This document shows positions 1 to 10,318 of a stretch of 64,000 nt of DNA, piece after piece. The notes under the pieces are model-generated. The model made no database searches. It saw nothing but the letters and a program-made list of their open reading frames with translations, and was not told the origin of the DNA. This DNA comes from DASVFB01 sp963815965 (GTDB taxonomy: Bacteria; Actinomycetota; Thermoleophilia; Gaiellales; Gaiellaceae). The stretch is from contig CAWFIT010000001.1 in the NCBI GenBank assembly GCA_963815965.1, positions 1,122,117 through 1,186,116 of the forward strand, written 5' to 3'. Both the position numbers and the translations under genes were made by a program. Each line of letters opens with the position of its first letter. Within the stretch, counting starts at the first letter, position 1.

Positions 1-1220
1 CGAACGAGAGTAGCGCCCAGGCGGCCGCGAACGCTGCGAGACGCCACCGCGTGGCGAGCAAGGCCGCGGCGAAGGCGACGAGCGCGAACGGCACGAGCAG
101 GCCCCAGCCGCTCGACCAGACCTGGTGCCAGACGCCCCAGAACGCCGGGCCGCACGCGATCGGAGTGGTCGGAGAGGTACGCGGGACTCAGTGCGTCGCC
201 GAAGCTGTACTCGGGGTTCTTCAGGCCGTGGACGGCGACGAAGATGCCGCCACGGCAGCAGGATCAGCGCGACGGCAGCGGCGGTGAGCAGCGACGCGCG
301 CGTCCGCGCGATCAGCACGAACGGCGACGAGCGCCGCCGCAGCGAAGAGCAGGCCCTCCGGCTTGGTCAGCGTCGCCGCGCCGAGCATGACCGCGGCGAA
401 CGGGCAGCAAGCCGCTGCGCTCGTCGAGCAGCGCCCGCGCGAGCGCGACGACTCCCAGCGCGACGAAGAACGCAAGCGGGATGTCGGCGAGGTTGCCCGC
501 GAGCTGGCGCAGCGTCGAATCGGCCGCGACGATCGCGAGGATCGCCGCGCCCGCGAGCGCCGCCGGCACGCGCTCGCGCAGGAGCGTCCATAGCGCCGCC
601 GCGAAGCCGAACGCGAGCAGCGCGAGCTGGACGTGGATCAGCGTCCCGTCGAACGCGCCCATCGCGCGGAAGCCCGTTCGCCTCGAGCGCGGGCAGCAGC
701 GAGCGGATGCTGCAGCGGTCCGTACGGCTGCGTCGTGAACACGCCGTGCGCGACGCCGCCGAAGTCGTAGAGCGCGCGCGCCTTCATCGCCCAGATCGCC
801 CAGCCGTCCCACTCGACGAGCGGCCGCACCGAGAACGCGTGCATCGCGTGCGCTAGCAGCACGAGCGCGAGCGACGAACGCCGCAATGCCGATCACGCGC
901 GACGCGATCTCGAGCCTCCCGCGCCAAGTGACAACGTGTCACTTGGCTGCCTCGGGAGGCGGCGGACGCGCCGCCACGCCGGGAATGCCGCCGACGACGA
1001 GCGCGAGGACGACGAGCTCGAGCAGGCCGACCGGGACGCCGATCAGCGCGAGGTGCGCCGACAGCGCGCCCATCGCGCCGACGCCGAGCGATGTAGCCGA
1101 GCCCGAGGCGTGCCGCGAGCTCGTCCCGCGTGCGCGCGACGCGCAGCAGCGGCAGCAGCGCGACGCCGATGACGAGGTAGAGACGTTCGCGACGAGCAGG
1201 CCGGCGAGCGAGCCCGTCAA
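1..1220 (-). CDS. GT-C-like membrane glycosyltransferase, 3' end outside window, frameshifted
   Basis: This is a multi-pass membrane protein read leftward and cut by the window edge, so its C-terminus is missing. Joined frames give an N-terminus of successive hydrophobic helices, then a loop with VEWDGWAIWAMKARALYDF and QPYGPLQHPLLLP, then more helices with GNLADIPLAFFVALG and TLTKPEGLLFA. The EWD-W-IW-KA loop after the early helices and the later TKPEG motif are typical of ArnT/PMT-like (GT39-type) sugar transferases that use lipid-linked donors. The probable start is TTG at 1220, overlapping the stop of the upstream gene as TTGA. At least four frame changes occur. An in-frame TGA at 939-941 lies inside a perfect palindrome (924-946), and the same frame resumes directly after it. 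The acceptor sugar cannot be deduced. Confidence 0.6.
924..946. repeat. Perfect 10-bp-arm palindrome, copy 1 of a repeated word
   Basis: The left arm CCAAGTGACA (924-933) is followed by the loop ACG and the exact reverse complement (937-946). Weaker outer arms GCCTCCC and GGGAGGC flank it. The 19-base word GTGACAACGTGTCACTTGG (928-946) recurs exactly at 32459-32477. The element sits inside the coding region of the membrane glycosyltransferase and creates an in-frame stop there. Its function is unknown. Confidence 0.75.
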
Positions 1221-1683
1221 CGCCGCACCCGCGCGCGAAGTAGTTGCCGCCGGAGAACTTCTCGACGCGGCCCGAGCGGCAACGCCGAGCGAGTGCGGGT
1301 CGACCCCGACCGTCGAGCACGACGTCGGCCTTCTCGGGCGCGTCGACCTGGATCGCCGGCAGCAGGTAGAAACGGCTGAAGATGCGCCCTGCGGTCGCGC
1401 GGTCGACGCCGGTCGCGAAGCCGCCTCTCGTCACCGCGAGGTAGTAGCGGTCGCCGTCGCCGACACTGCGAGCGGAAGAAGTCGAACGCGTCGACGGGCA
1501 GGAACTGCGCGGTCCCGGGCTCCTGCGCGCGCTCCTGCGCGGAGAAATGCTCGAACTGCTTTCGCTGGCCCGAAAGCCAGTCCCACGTCCCCGGAAGGTC
1601 ACTGAGACCCGAGACGAGCGCACGATCACGAGCGCCGCGACGGCCGCAGCGGCGGCCGATGCGCTGCGTGCTCGGCCGGTCAC
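1217..1683 (-). CDS. Membrane-anchored protein of unknown function, frameshifted
   Basis: I do not recognise this gene. The probable GTG start at 1683 opens with a short basic stretch and an alanine-rich hydrophobic segment (AAAAAVAALVIV) that looks like an N-terminal anchor. It is followed by an extracytoplasmic part with GTWDWLSGQRKQFEHF, RYYLAVTRGG, AGRIFSRFYLLPAIQV and a C-terminal EKFSGGNYFARG. About 155 residues result after joining three or more frames. It ends in a TTGA overlap with the membrane glycosyltransferase, so the two are probably co-transcribed. It lies divergently from the WbaP-like gene. A role in surface glycan assembly is only guilt by association. Confidence 0.45.
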
Positions 1684-1753
1684 GACGGACAAGTCTGACC
1701 TCGAGGCCGACCTCGGCGCGGTCAAGGCGGCCGATGTCCGCGTACGTACAATC

Positions 1754-3276
1754 GTGAGCCTGGCAACGAAGCTCGACACGACGCCGCGCGAGACGAGCCC
1801 GCCACCACTGCCTGAGGACGTCCGCGCACGCCGGCCGTTCTTCCTCGCCGGCGGGCCGCTGAAGGCGGCTGCGCGCAGGATCGGCCAGCGTCGCCTCGCT
1901 GCTCGTCCTCGACCTCATGCGGGCTCGCGCTCGGCGTGTACGCCGCGCTCGGCGCTGCGCGAGATCGTCACCGGCTCGCGTCCGATTCTCTGGGGATTGA
2001 TCTGGCGCGACGCGGAGGCGAACTGGCTGCCGTTTCTCGCGCTCGTGCTCGTCCTCGTGTTCTGGCAGAAGGGTCTGTACGCGGAGCGCGAGCGTCGCGG
2101 CGGCATCGGCCAGATCGTCTCGTCGCTCGTCATCGTCGCCGTGCTCACGCTCGCGTTCGGCGATCGGCACCGGCTACCACTTCACGACCTTCGCGATCTT
2201 CCCGACCGCGCTCGTCTTCACGACCGTCCTGATCGGGACGCTCCGCGCGAGCTACGACGTCGTCACGAGGGACATCTTCCGCCTGACCGGGCTGCAGCGG
2301 CGCGCGGTGCTCGTCGGCGCGGGCGACAACGTCGCGCGCCTGCACAGGAGCCTCGGCCCCGGGCGCGGCGGGGTCGAGTACGAGTTTCTCGGTGCGATCG
2401 CGCCGTCGCAGGCCGGCGTCGACCTGCCGCGTGCTCGGCGGCTTCGGGGACCTGCCCGCGGTGCTCGAGACGTACGACCTCGACGAGCTGATCGTCACGG
2501 ATTCCGACCTCGACGCGGACCAGCTCTTCCGGCTGATCGACGAGGCGAACAGCGCAGCGGCGTCAAGGTGCGGATCGCAGCGAAGACGACCGAGCTGCTC
2601 ACGCAGCGCGTCGAGTACATCCCCGGCCAGGGCGTGCCGCTGTTCGAGCTGCGGCCGCCGGCGTTCGCGGGCACCGACTGGCTCGTCAAGCGCGGCTTCG
2701 ACCTCACCGTCAGCGCTGCTCGTCGCCGTCTCGGGCTTCCCGCTCTGGCTCGCGATCGCGCTCGCGATCAAGCTCTCGTCGCCCGGCCCGGTCTTCTACC
2801 GCGACCGGCGTGTCGGCCTCGGCGAGCGCGAGTTCGGGATGCTGAAGTTCCGCACGATGGTCGCCGACGCCGCCGAGCAGCAGGGCGAGCTCGAGCGTGT
2901 CGAACGAGGTCGGCGGGCGCGCTCTTCAAGATCCGCGACGATCCTCGGATGACGCGCGTCGGGCGAGCCCTGCGCCGGTTCTCGCTCGACGAGATCCCGC
3001 AGGTGCTGAACGTGCTGCGCGGCGAGATGAGCCTCGTCGGCCCGCGGCCGCTGCCCGTGCGCGACTACCTCCTGCTCGAGGACTGGCACCGCAGGCGCTA
3101 CCGCGTGCTCCCGGGAATGACCGGCCTCTGGCAGATCTCCGGCCGCTCGAGCCTCAACTTCGACGACCTCGTTCGGCTCGACTTCTACTACCTCGAGAAC
3201 TGGTCCGTCTGGCTCGACATCACCATCCTCGCCAAGACGGTTCCCGCGGTGCTGCTCGCGCCGAGGTGCGTATTAA
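1754..3276 (+). CDS. Polyprenyl glycosylphosphotransferase (WbaP/EpsL-type sugar transferase), frameshifted
   Basis: This enzyme would transfer a sugar-1-phosphate from a UDP-sugar to undecaprenyl phosphate, the first step of lipid-linked polysaccharide synthesis. About 500 residues can be reconstructed. Four or five N-terminal helices (WLPFLALVLVLVFWQKGLY) lead into a Rossmann-like CoA_binding_3 region (RRAVLVGAGDNVARL). The C-terminal catalytic domain has KRGFDLTVS, SSPGPVFYRDRRVG, FGMLKFRTM, RRFSLDEIPQVLNVLRGEMS, VGPRPL and PGMTGLWQISGRS, all hallmarks of the bacterial sugar transferase family. GTG at 1754 gives the first in-frame start. At least five indels interrupt the frame. The end overlaps the next glycosyltransferase start by about 11 bases. 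The sugar specificity is unknown. Confidence 0.85.
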
Positions 3277-4487
3277 GGCGCCGAAGATCGTCGCGGTCGC
3301 CTCGGCGGTCGACCTCGACTTCCGCTACGGCTGCACGCCGGCCTGGTGGCAGCTCTGGAAGGGGCTGCACGACGGTCGGCGTCGACCTGATCGTCACGCC
3401 GTACCGCGGCAAGGCGATCGAGTCCCCGTGGTGGCGCACCGCGCCGAACCCGCTCTACCGCGAGGCCGAGGCGTTCGCGCGGGCGCGTGACACCGTCGCC
3501 CGGCTGAAGGGCGACCGCTACCTGCGCCGTGCCGAGGACAACCCCGATGACACGCGCGTCGACAAGGCGGTGCGCGAGGTGATCTGGCGCTACGTGACGC
3601 CGCGCTGGCGGCGCCATCTCGAGCAGCTGCTCGAGCGCGAGGGCGACGTCGACGCCGTCGTCGTTCTTCACCGTGCCGATGGCGCACTTTCGCGGCATCC
3701 CGGCGCGTCTGCGCGAGCGCTTCGGCGTGCCCGTCGTCTTCTACGACGGCGACGTGCCGATGAGCCTGCCCGAGTTCGGCGGCATGGACACGGGCTTCAA
3801 CTACTACCACGGCGCCGATCCGTCGGAGTACGACCTCGTCATCTCCAACTCGGAGGGCGGGCTCGAGCGGCTTGCGCGAGCTCGGCGCGCGTCGCGCGGA
3901 GGCGGTGTTCTGGGCCGCCGACCCCGAGCTGTTCCGTCCCCACGAAGTCGACAAGGAGTACGACGTCTTCTTCTACGGCTACGGCGACAAGTTCCGGCGC
4001 GAATGGATGCAGGCGCTCGTCGGCGAGCCGTCGCGCCGCGCGCCAGAGATCGACTTCGCGCTCGGCGGCCGGGACTTCCGCGGCGACATCGGCAGCGCGC
4101 GGCTCATCGGCGACGTGCCGTTCAACGTCTTCGCGCGCGCGATCTCGGCCGCGCGGGTCAACCTCAACATCACGCGCCGCTCCCACGCGACCGTCTCGTG
4201 CGTCGTCGACTGCCGGCCGTTCGAGCTCGCGGCGACGGGCGCGGCGATCGTCTCCAACCCGGTCGAGGGAATGGAGCGCTGGTTCGAGCCTGGGCGAGAG
4301 CTGCTCGTCGTCTCGAGCGCCGACGAGGCGCTCGCTGCTTATCGCGATCTGCTCGCCGATCCCGCACAGGCCGAGGAGCTCGGCCGCCGGGCGCGCGAGC
4401 GCGTGCTCGACGAGCACACGTATGTCCACAGGGCGCGGCGCGTGCTCGAGCTGTCGGGGTCTCGGGCCCGTGAGCGCGGGTGTCTGA
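3266..4487 (+). CDS. CgeB-like glycosyltransferase, frameshifted
   Basis: A GT-B-type glycosyltransferase of about 405 residues. The N-terminal half includes WWQLWKGLHD, PYRGKAIESPWWRT and VPVVFYDGDVPMSLP. The C-terminal half has the CgeB/GT1_2 pattern YDVFFYGYGDKFRREWM, then VNLNITRRSH, a DCRPFELAATGAAIVS block and EGMERWFEPGRELLVV. These residues normally line the nucleotide-sugar site. The GTG start at 3266 (VRIKAPKIVAVAS) lies inside the end of the WbaP-like gene, and the stop (4485-4487) lies inside the start of the next gene, so it is mid-operon. Three or four indels are present. Donor and acceptor are unknown. Confidence 0.75.
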
Positions 4488-5206
4488 CATGCCCGGCATC
4501 GCGATCGTCCCGGCGTTCAACGAGGAGGATGCGATCGCGCGTGTGATCGAAGAGATCCGCGCGTACGACCCTGACCTCGAGATCGTCGTCGTCGACGACG
4601 GCTCCAACGACAGGACCGCCGAGGCCGCGCGTGCCGCCGGGGCGCACGTGCCGCGACTGCCGTTCAATCTCGGGATCGGCGGCGCAGTGCAGACGGGTCT
4701 TCGCTACGCGCACGAAAACGGCTTCGACCTCGCCGTTCGCGTCGACGGAGACGGTCAGCACGATCCGGCGCAGCTCGCGACGGTCGTCGAGCCGGTGCTC
4801 CGCGACGAGGCGGACATCGCGGTCGGCTCGCGCTATCTCGGCGGCGGTGAGGGCTACCGGTCGTCCGCGCCACGACGGCTCGGCATCAGGATCCTCGCGA
4901 GCACCGTGTCGCTGCTCACGCGCCAGCGGATCACCGATCCGACGTCGGGCTTCCAGGCGCTCAACCGCAAGGCGATCGCACTCTTCGCCGCCGACTATCC
5001 GCACGATTATCCGGAGGTCGAGGCGCTCGTCCTCCTGGTGCGCCACCGTCTGCGCCTGTGTGAGGTCCCGATCGAGATGCGCCCGCGCACGGCGGGGCGG
5101 TCGTCGATCCGGGCGCTGTCGTCCGCTCTACTACATGGTGAAGGTCCTGCTCGCGTTGTTCGTCGGCTCGTTTCGCCGCAACGTCGTCCCACTGGAGGAG
5201 AAATGA
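4480..5206 (+). CDS. GT2 glycosyltransferase, dolichyl-phosphate-mannose-synthase-like, one frameshift
   Basis: A GT-A glycosyltransferase of about 240 residues that probably loads a sugar onto polyprenyl phosphate. It starts IAIVPAFNEEDAIARVI and contains EIVVVDDGSNDRT, GIGGAVQTGLRYA, the metal-binding region VRVDGDGQHDP and DPTSGFQALNRKAI. One inserted base near 5123 shifts the frame. The true C-terminus is SPLYYMVKVLLALFVGSFRR ending in VVPLEEK at 5206. Without the correction this gene runs artificially into the next one. GTG at 4480 gives the longest reading; ATG at 4489 is an alternative start. It overlaps the DUF2304 gene as ATGA, a pairing common for this GT2 subfamily. Confidence 0.85.
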
Positions 5207-5550
5207 CTCCGCTCAAGATCTCGATCGCTGCTTCGATCGCGTCCATCGTCCTGCTCCTCGTCGTCTTCGAGTTGATCCGCAGCCGACGGCTCCGCGAGCG
5301 GTACGCCCTGCTCTGGCTGCTCACGGGTGTCGTGCTGCTCGTGCTGTCCGCGTGGCGCGGCGGCTTGAACACGATCGCGCGCTGGGTCGGCGTCGAGACG
5401 TATCCGCCCGCGATCCTCTTCGCCGTCGCGTCGTTTTTCATCCTCGCCGTGCTGCTCCACTACTCGACGGTCATCTCCAATCTCTCCGACCAGAACTCGA
5501 TCCTCGCGCAACGCCTCGCGCTGCTCGAGCAGCGGGTCGACGAGCGCTGA
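5203..5550 (+). CDS. DUF2304 family small membrane protein
   Basis: An intact 115-residue protein with three predicted helices (ISIAASIASIVLLLVVFELI, YALLWLLTGVVLLVLSAW and PAILFAVASFFILAVLLHYS). A C-terminal coiled-coil-like tail (NSILAQRLALLEQRVDER) follows. This layout matches DUF2304 proteins, which usually sit directly after DPM1-like GT2 genes and probably assist the polyprenyl-phosphate glycosyltransferase. The ATG at 5203 has a strong Shine-Dalgarno GGAGGAG at 5194-5200 and overlaps the upstream stop. It converges with fcl, whose stop begins at the next base (5551). Confidence 0.85.
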   Translation: MTPLKISIAASIASIVLLLVVFELIRSRRLRERYALLWLLTGVVLLVLSAWRGGLNTIARWVGVETYPPAILFAVASFFILAVLLHYSTVISNLSDQNSILAQRLALLEQRVDER

Positions 5551-6479
5551 TCAGACCGGAGCGGCAGAGGCCGGAGCCTGCTCGCGGTACCAGGCGACCG
5601 TTCGCTCGAGCCCGTCGCGGAGCGGCGTCCGCGCCTCGAAGCCGAAGAGCTCGCGCGCGCGCGTCGCATCGATGCTCCGCCGCGGCTGCCCGTTCGGCTT
5701 CGACGTGTCCCACGTCGATTCGTCCCTCGAAGCCGGTCACCTCGGCGACGAGCTCGGCGAGCTCGCGGATCGAGATCTCCTTGCCGGCCCCGAGGTTGAC
5801 CGGTCCGGCCCGTCGTAGCGATCGGCGGCGAGCACGAGGCCCTCGACGCAGTCCTCGACGTAGAGGAACTCCCGCGTCGGCGAGCCGTCGCCCCAGAGCA
5901 CGACCTCGTCCGCGGCGACTCGAGCATCTTCGGATCAGGGCCGGAATCACGTGCGCGTTCGTCGGATGGAAGTTGTCGCGCGGGCCGTAGAGGTTCGTCG
6001 GCAGCAGGAAGATCGAGTTCAGCCCGTACTGCTCGCGGTAGGCCTGCGCGCCGACGAGGAGCGCCTTCTTGGCGATGCCGTAGGGCGCGTTCGTCTCCTC
6101 CGGATAGCCGTTCCAGAGGTCGTCCTCGCGGAACGGCACCGGCGTGAGCTTCGGGTATGCGCAGACGGTGCCGACGATGACGAGCTTCTCGACCTCGCGG
6201 ATCCGGCTCTGCTCGAGCACGTTCACGCCCATCATCAGGTTCGCGTACCAGTAGCGGCCGGGGTTCGCGCGGTTCGCGCCGATGCCGCCGACCTCGGCTG
6301 CGAGGTGGAAGACGAGCTCCGGGCGCGGCGTCCTCGAACAGCCGCTCGGTGTCGTCCCGGCGGGTCAGGTCGTAGTCGGCGCTGCCGCGCGGACGAACGA
6401 CGTCGTGACCGTCGGCCGCGAGCCGCTCGACGAGGTGCGAGCCGAGGAAGCCGCCGCCGCCGGTGACGAGGATCCTCAC
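5551..6479 (-). CDS. fcl: GDP-L-fucose synthase (GDP-4-keto-6-deoxymannose epimerase/reductase), frameshifted
   Basis: This enzyme converts GDP-4-keto-6-deoxy-D-mannose to GDP-L-fucose with NADPH. An extended SDR fold of about 305 residues can be rebuilt. It has VRILVTGGGGFLGSHLVERL (NADP-binding GxxGxxG), a downstream VGTVCAYPKLTPVPF (active-site Ser/Cys loop), WNGYPEETNAPYGIAKKALL (catalytic YGIAK) and FLLPTNLYGPRDNFHP. These are diagnostic of Fcl/WcaG rather than generic epimerases. GTG at 6479 overlaps the upstream SDR stop as GTGA. At least four indels are present, for example an extra C near 6331. With gmd 4 kb away it completes the GDP-fucose pathway, although gmd is on the opposite strand. 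Confidence 0.85.
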
Positions 6480-7656
6480 TGCGTGCGCGGCTGCACGGTC
6501 GGCCTTCGGTGCTGAGCCAGTCCACGCGGCCGATCCAGCGGTCGCGGTTCTCCGCGTACCACGCGATCGTCTTGCGCGATGCCCTCCTCCCACGAGACGA
6601 GCGGCTCCCAGCCGGTCTCGCGGTTCAGCTTCTCGTAGCCGACGCGAAGCGCCATCACGTCGCTCGCGCCCGGGCGGAATCGCGCAGCGGCGTCGTCACG
6701 ATCTCGCGCTCGCCCCAGTAGCCCTGCTCGCGCGCCGATCGTCGAGGATCAGATCGCGCCCAGTCCTGCATCGAGATGTTCTTGCCCTGGCCGTAGACGT
6801 AGACGTCGCCGGGGATGCCCGTGCGCCGCGACGGTCAGGTGGCCGCGGACGCCGTCGGTGCAGAAGCAGAAGTCGCGCATCGGCTCGAGCGCGCCGAGCT
6901 CGATCGTCTCGCGCTCGAGCGCCTGCGTGATGATCGTGCCCGGTCACGTAGCGCGGGTTCTGGCGGGGCCCGTAGTTGTTGAACATCCGCGTGACGACGC
7001 CGGGCACGCCGTACGCGTCGTGGTAGTTCATCGTCAGGAAGTCCGCCGCGACCTTCGCCGTCGCGTAGATCGACTTCGGGTTGATCGGCGAGCGCTCGTG
7101 CAGGATCAGCGCCGCCGTCCTCGTCGAAGTCGTGGTGGTGCGCGACCGACTCGCGCACGTTGCCGTACTCCTCCGACGTGCCCGCGGTGTCGAACTTCTC
7201 GAGCTCGAGCGCCGTTGTCGACGATCGACTGCAGCAGGTTGAGCGTGCCGACCGTGTTCGCCATCACGGTCTCGTAGGGCCGGTGCCACGACTCGCCGAC
7301 GTGCGCCTGCGCGCCGAGGTGGAAGACGTAGGGCCGGTCCGGCGCCTCGCGCAGCTCGCGCGACGAGGCAGTCGATCGACGTCTTGTCGGTGAGGTCGGC
7401 GAAGTGGACCTTGAGCCGCGCTGCGCAGGTGCCCGATGTTGTTGAGCGCGCCGCTCGAGGTCGCGCGCACGAACGCGTGGACGTTCGCGCCGAGCTCGAC
7501 GAGCGCCTCGGTCAGGTGCGAGCCCATGAAGCCGTCGGCGCCGGTGACGAGCACCGTGCGTCCGGCGTAGAACTCGGCGAACTCGGCGCGCAGCCCGTCG
7601 AGCGCTTCCTCGGTCCAGATCGGGTGCTGTGTGTTTGAGTTCGCCGTCGAGGCCAT
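6476..7656 (-). CDS. NAD-dependent epimerase/dehydratase (nucleotide-sugar 4,6-dehydratase-like), frameshifted
   Basis: An extended SDR of about 390 residues. The N-terminus reaches RTVLVTGADGFMGSHLTEAL (cofactor loop). It continues with YVFHLGAQAHVGESW and the active-site region GTSEEYGNV. The catalytic YATAK follows in INPKSIYATAKVAADFL. Later come MFNNYGPRQNPRYVTGTII and a C-terminal GREIVTTPLRFRPG-like region. The pattern is that of sugar-nucleotide 4,6-dehydratases, but the nucleotide (dTDP, GDP or UDP) cannot be fixed. The ATG at 7656 shares the tetranucleotide CATG with the start of the divergent flippase gene. The end overlaps fcl as GTGA. Six or more indels occur. Confidence 0.75.
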
Positions 7657-9159
7657 GAGCGCCGAGACCGAACAGCCTAGCCTTCCGCTTCCGCGGGAGT
7701 GCCCTTCGAAGCGGGGTCGCGACGGGCGCGTCGATCCTCGCGGTCAGCGGGGCTGCGGCGATCGCCGGCGCGTATCTCGCGCACAAGTTCGGCCGGAACG
7801 CGGGGACCGACGGCTTCCTCGCCGCCTACAGCGTCTACCTCGTGATCGTGCTCGCCGCGCAGGCGTTCCGGCTCGTCATCGTCCCCGACCTGACGCGCGC
7901 ATCCGCGGACGGGCGGCTGCCGGCGGAGTTCGTTTCGTACGCGTCGGCACTGCTCGCGTCGCCGTGCCTGCGACGCGTCGTCACGGTCGTCTTCTCGCAT
8001 CCGTTCGGCGATGTGCTCACCGGCAACGCTGCCCCCGTGGCAGCGACGAGTTGCCTCGCGGGCGATCCCGTGGCTCGTTCCCGGCGGCGTTCGCGCAGAC
8101 GCTCGCCGCGCTCGGCGGCGAGCGCGCTCGCCGCCCGCGACAGCTACGTCGTCGCGGCCGCCGGCTACGCGTCGGCGCGGTGGCCGGCCTGATCGTCTTC
8201 GTCTCGCTCGCGAGACTCACACGGCCTCGTCTCGCTGGCGTGGGGACTCGCGCTGAACGGAGCGCTCGCCGCCGGGATCCCGTTCGTCGCGCTCGTGCTC
8301 TCCGGCTATCTCGGCGGCAGCCGAAGCGGCGGCGTCGCCGTCGGGCCGCGGCTGCGCAAGCTCGTGCAGGCAGCGGCTCTGCCGCTCGCGCTCCAGGGGC
8401 TCTACGTGATCGCGTTGCGCGGCGCATCCGGGCTCGGCGAGGGAAACCAGACGAGCCTGACGTACGCGTATCTGTTCGGTGCGACGCTCGTCGCCGCGAC
8501 GGCATCGTCGCTCTCGCTCATCTCGTCGGCGCCGCTGACGCGGCGCGGCCTCGACGCCGACGGCGCCTCGAACCACGTCATCCACGCGTCGTGGCTCAGC
8601 CTGACGCTGATCGGTGCGGCGGCGGGCGTCTTCGCGCTCGTCGGCGGAACATGTCGTGTCCTTCGTTCTGGGCGACGCGTACTCAGGGCGCGTCGGGACG
8701 ACCTCGGTCACCTGGTCGTCTACCTCTCGCCGTGGATCTTCGCGGCGGTCGCGTTCTCGGTGATTTTCCCGCTGCTGTTCGTGCTCGAAAAGCCGCGCGT
8801 GCTGGTCCCTCTCGCCGTGCTCATGCTCGCGGTCGACATTCCGCTGTCGCTCGGCATGCGCTCGCTGCTCGGGCTACCGCGGTCTCGTGCTCGCGCTCGC
8901 GATCGCGACGTTCCTCGTGAACGTCGCGCTGATGGCGGCCGTGTCGATGCGGATGCTCTCACTCACCGTCGTCGGCCTGTTGCGAACGGCCTCGGTGATC
9001 GCGGGGCTGACGCTCGCGTCGTTCGGAGCCGCCGACCTCGTCTTGAGTGGAGCCGCGGCGGCGATCGCAGGACTCGCGATCTACGTGCTGGCGCTGGCGG
9101 CGCTACGCCCGCGCGGACTGCTCGACGCGTGGCGCTACGTCCGCGCGCTGCACGCTTAG
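7655..9159 (+). CDS. MurJ/Wzx-like polysaccharide flippase, frameshifted
   Basis: A multi-spanning membrane protein of about 500 residues that probably flips lipid-linked glycans across the membrane. The start MSAETEQPSLPLPRE precedes helices with GAYLAHKFGRNAGTDGFLAA and YLVIVLAAQAFRLVIVPDLT, matching the MVF/MurJ pattern of a first helix, a GR-x-G-TD loop and an FR-x-x-VP motif. Later helices include GNQTSLTYAYLFGATLVA and SPWIFAAVAFSVIFPLLFVL, and it ends LLDAWRYVRALHA. It could be a Wzx-type exporter rather than a peptidoglycan MurJ because it sits in a glycan locus. At least six indels are present. There is no space for its own promoter except inside the opposing gene. Confidence 0.75.
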
Positions 9160-9190
9160 TCGTAGGAGAGCGAGGGCTGGGCGGGGATTG

Positions 9191-10276
9191 CTAGGGCCCG
9201 GCTTCAGGTAAGCGTCTTTGACGAGCCGCGCGGTTCGCTCCAGTGTACTCGGCGGCACCGGCCTGACCGACGCGGCGCAGCCTTCCGCGAGCGCCTGGTC
9301 GGTGAGGAACCGCTGGAGCGCCGCGGCGATCGCCGCGGGGTCGCGGGGATCAACGAGCAGTCCTGCGTTCCCCGGCAGCTGCGTCGAAGTCCCGCGTGAG
9401 GTGACCACGGGCGTCCCTTGCGCCATCGCTTGCGATAACCGGAAGACCAAACCCTTCGAGCCGGCAAGGGAAGCAGAACGCGGCGGCGCCCGCATACAGC
9501 GGCGCCAGGTCGCGCCCGGGACGAAGCCGAGCAGGCGCACGAGCCGGCACATGTACTGGGGCAGTGCGTCGAGACGCGCCGCAGGTTCTCCGCCATCCCC
9601 GCGGCCCGACAAGCACGAACTCAACGCCGCAGTCGAGCAGGCCGAAGACGTCGATCAGTCCGGCGAGATTCTTGCGCGGCTCGATCGTCCCGAGCCCAGA
9701 GGATGTATCGGCCGTTTGAGCGAGTAGGCACGCAGCACACGCTCGACGTCGTTAGCGTTGGCCCTCAGGGACTCGACACCGAGGGGAACATGTCGGACGA
9801 CGGTCCGGCTGCGAAGCCGGCAGCGCGACAGTCTGCGAGCGTTGCAAGGGACGAGCAGAGCATGAGGTCGGCCTGCCGGCGCGCGAGCGCCAGGCTCTGG
9901 CGGAAGAAGCGCCGACCCCGCGCTGGAGAAGTGCTCGGGGTCACCGCAGGAAGGTGCAGGTCGTGGGACGGTGAGGACGATGGGAGCGAGCGCGGCTCGG
10001 CATGCGCAAGCCCCGTCGCGAGGGGTGCACGTGCGCCGGGCCCGTTGCGCGCTCGACGCCGGGGGCGTCAGAAGACGTGCCACGCTTCGTAGAGCCGGGC
10101 CGCAGCAGCGGAAGTCTTCGCCGATGGGCGGACGGAATGGAGCACTGGGGCAATCTCCAGGTGCCAGGCGGCGACCACCGACGACGTCGAGCTCGGGGGT
10201 CTCGGCTCTGCGCGAGGTCGATCGCCGCCAGCGCGGTACCGCCCGGCACCCGATGCCAGCACTGCTCGAAGGTCAT
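9191..10276 (-). CDS. GT4-family glycosyltransferase, heavily frameshifted
   Basis: A GT-B retaining glycosyltransferase of about 360 residues. The ATG at 10276 starts MTFEQCWHRVPGGTALAAID, a typical beginning for mannosyl or rhamnosyl transferases that act on lipid-linked glycans. Later segments include RHVPLGVESL, a GTIEPRKN-like stretch, PGRDLAPLYAGAAAFCFPS, LEGFGLPVIEAMAQGTPVVT (the nucleotide-sugar-binding Glu-x7-Glu region), GNAGLLVDPRDPAAIAAAL and a C-terminal RTARLVKDAYLK. Ten or so frame changes are needed, so the stop (around 9191) is approximate. It is divergent from gmd and convergent with the flippase. Confidence 0.6.
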
Positions 10277-10306
10277 CCGTGACGAGTCGGAGTTCGGACC
10301 CGTCCC

Positions 10307-10312
10307 TACACT
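10307..10312 (+). promoter_or_regulatory. Leaderless-type -10 element before gmd
   Basis: TACACT lies six bases before the GTG start of gmd. A transcript starting 6-7 bases downstream would begin at or next to the start codon. No Shine-Dalgarno sequence is present. Confidence 0.5.
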
Positions 10313-10318
10313 CGGCCG

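Noticed and set aside
939..941. In-frame TGA of the first glycosyltransferase as a selenocysteine codon
   Set aside because: Sec is not expected in this family, no SECIS context is evident, and the TGA is part of a repeated palindrome.
5203..5206. A fusion of the GT2 enzyme with the DUF2304 protein as one 356-residue product
   Set aside because: It arises from one inserted base near 5123; the true GT2 end overlaps the DUF2304 start as ATGA with its own SD.
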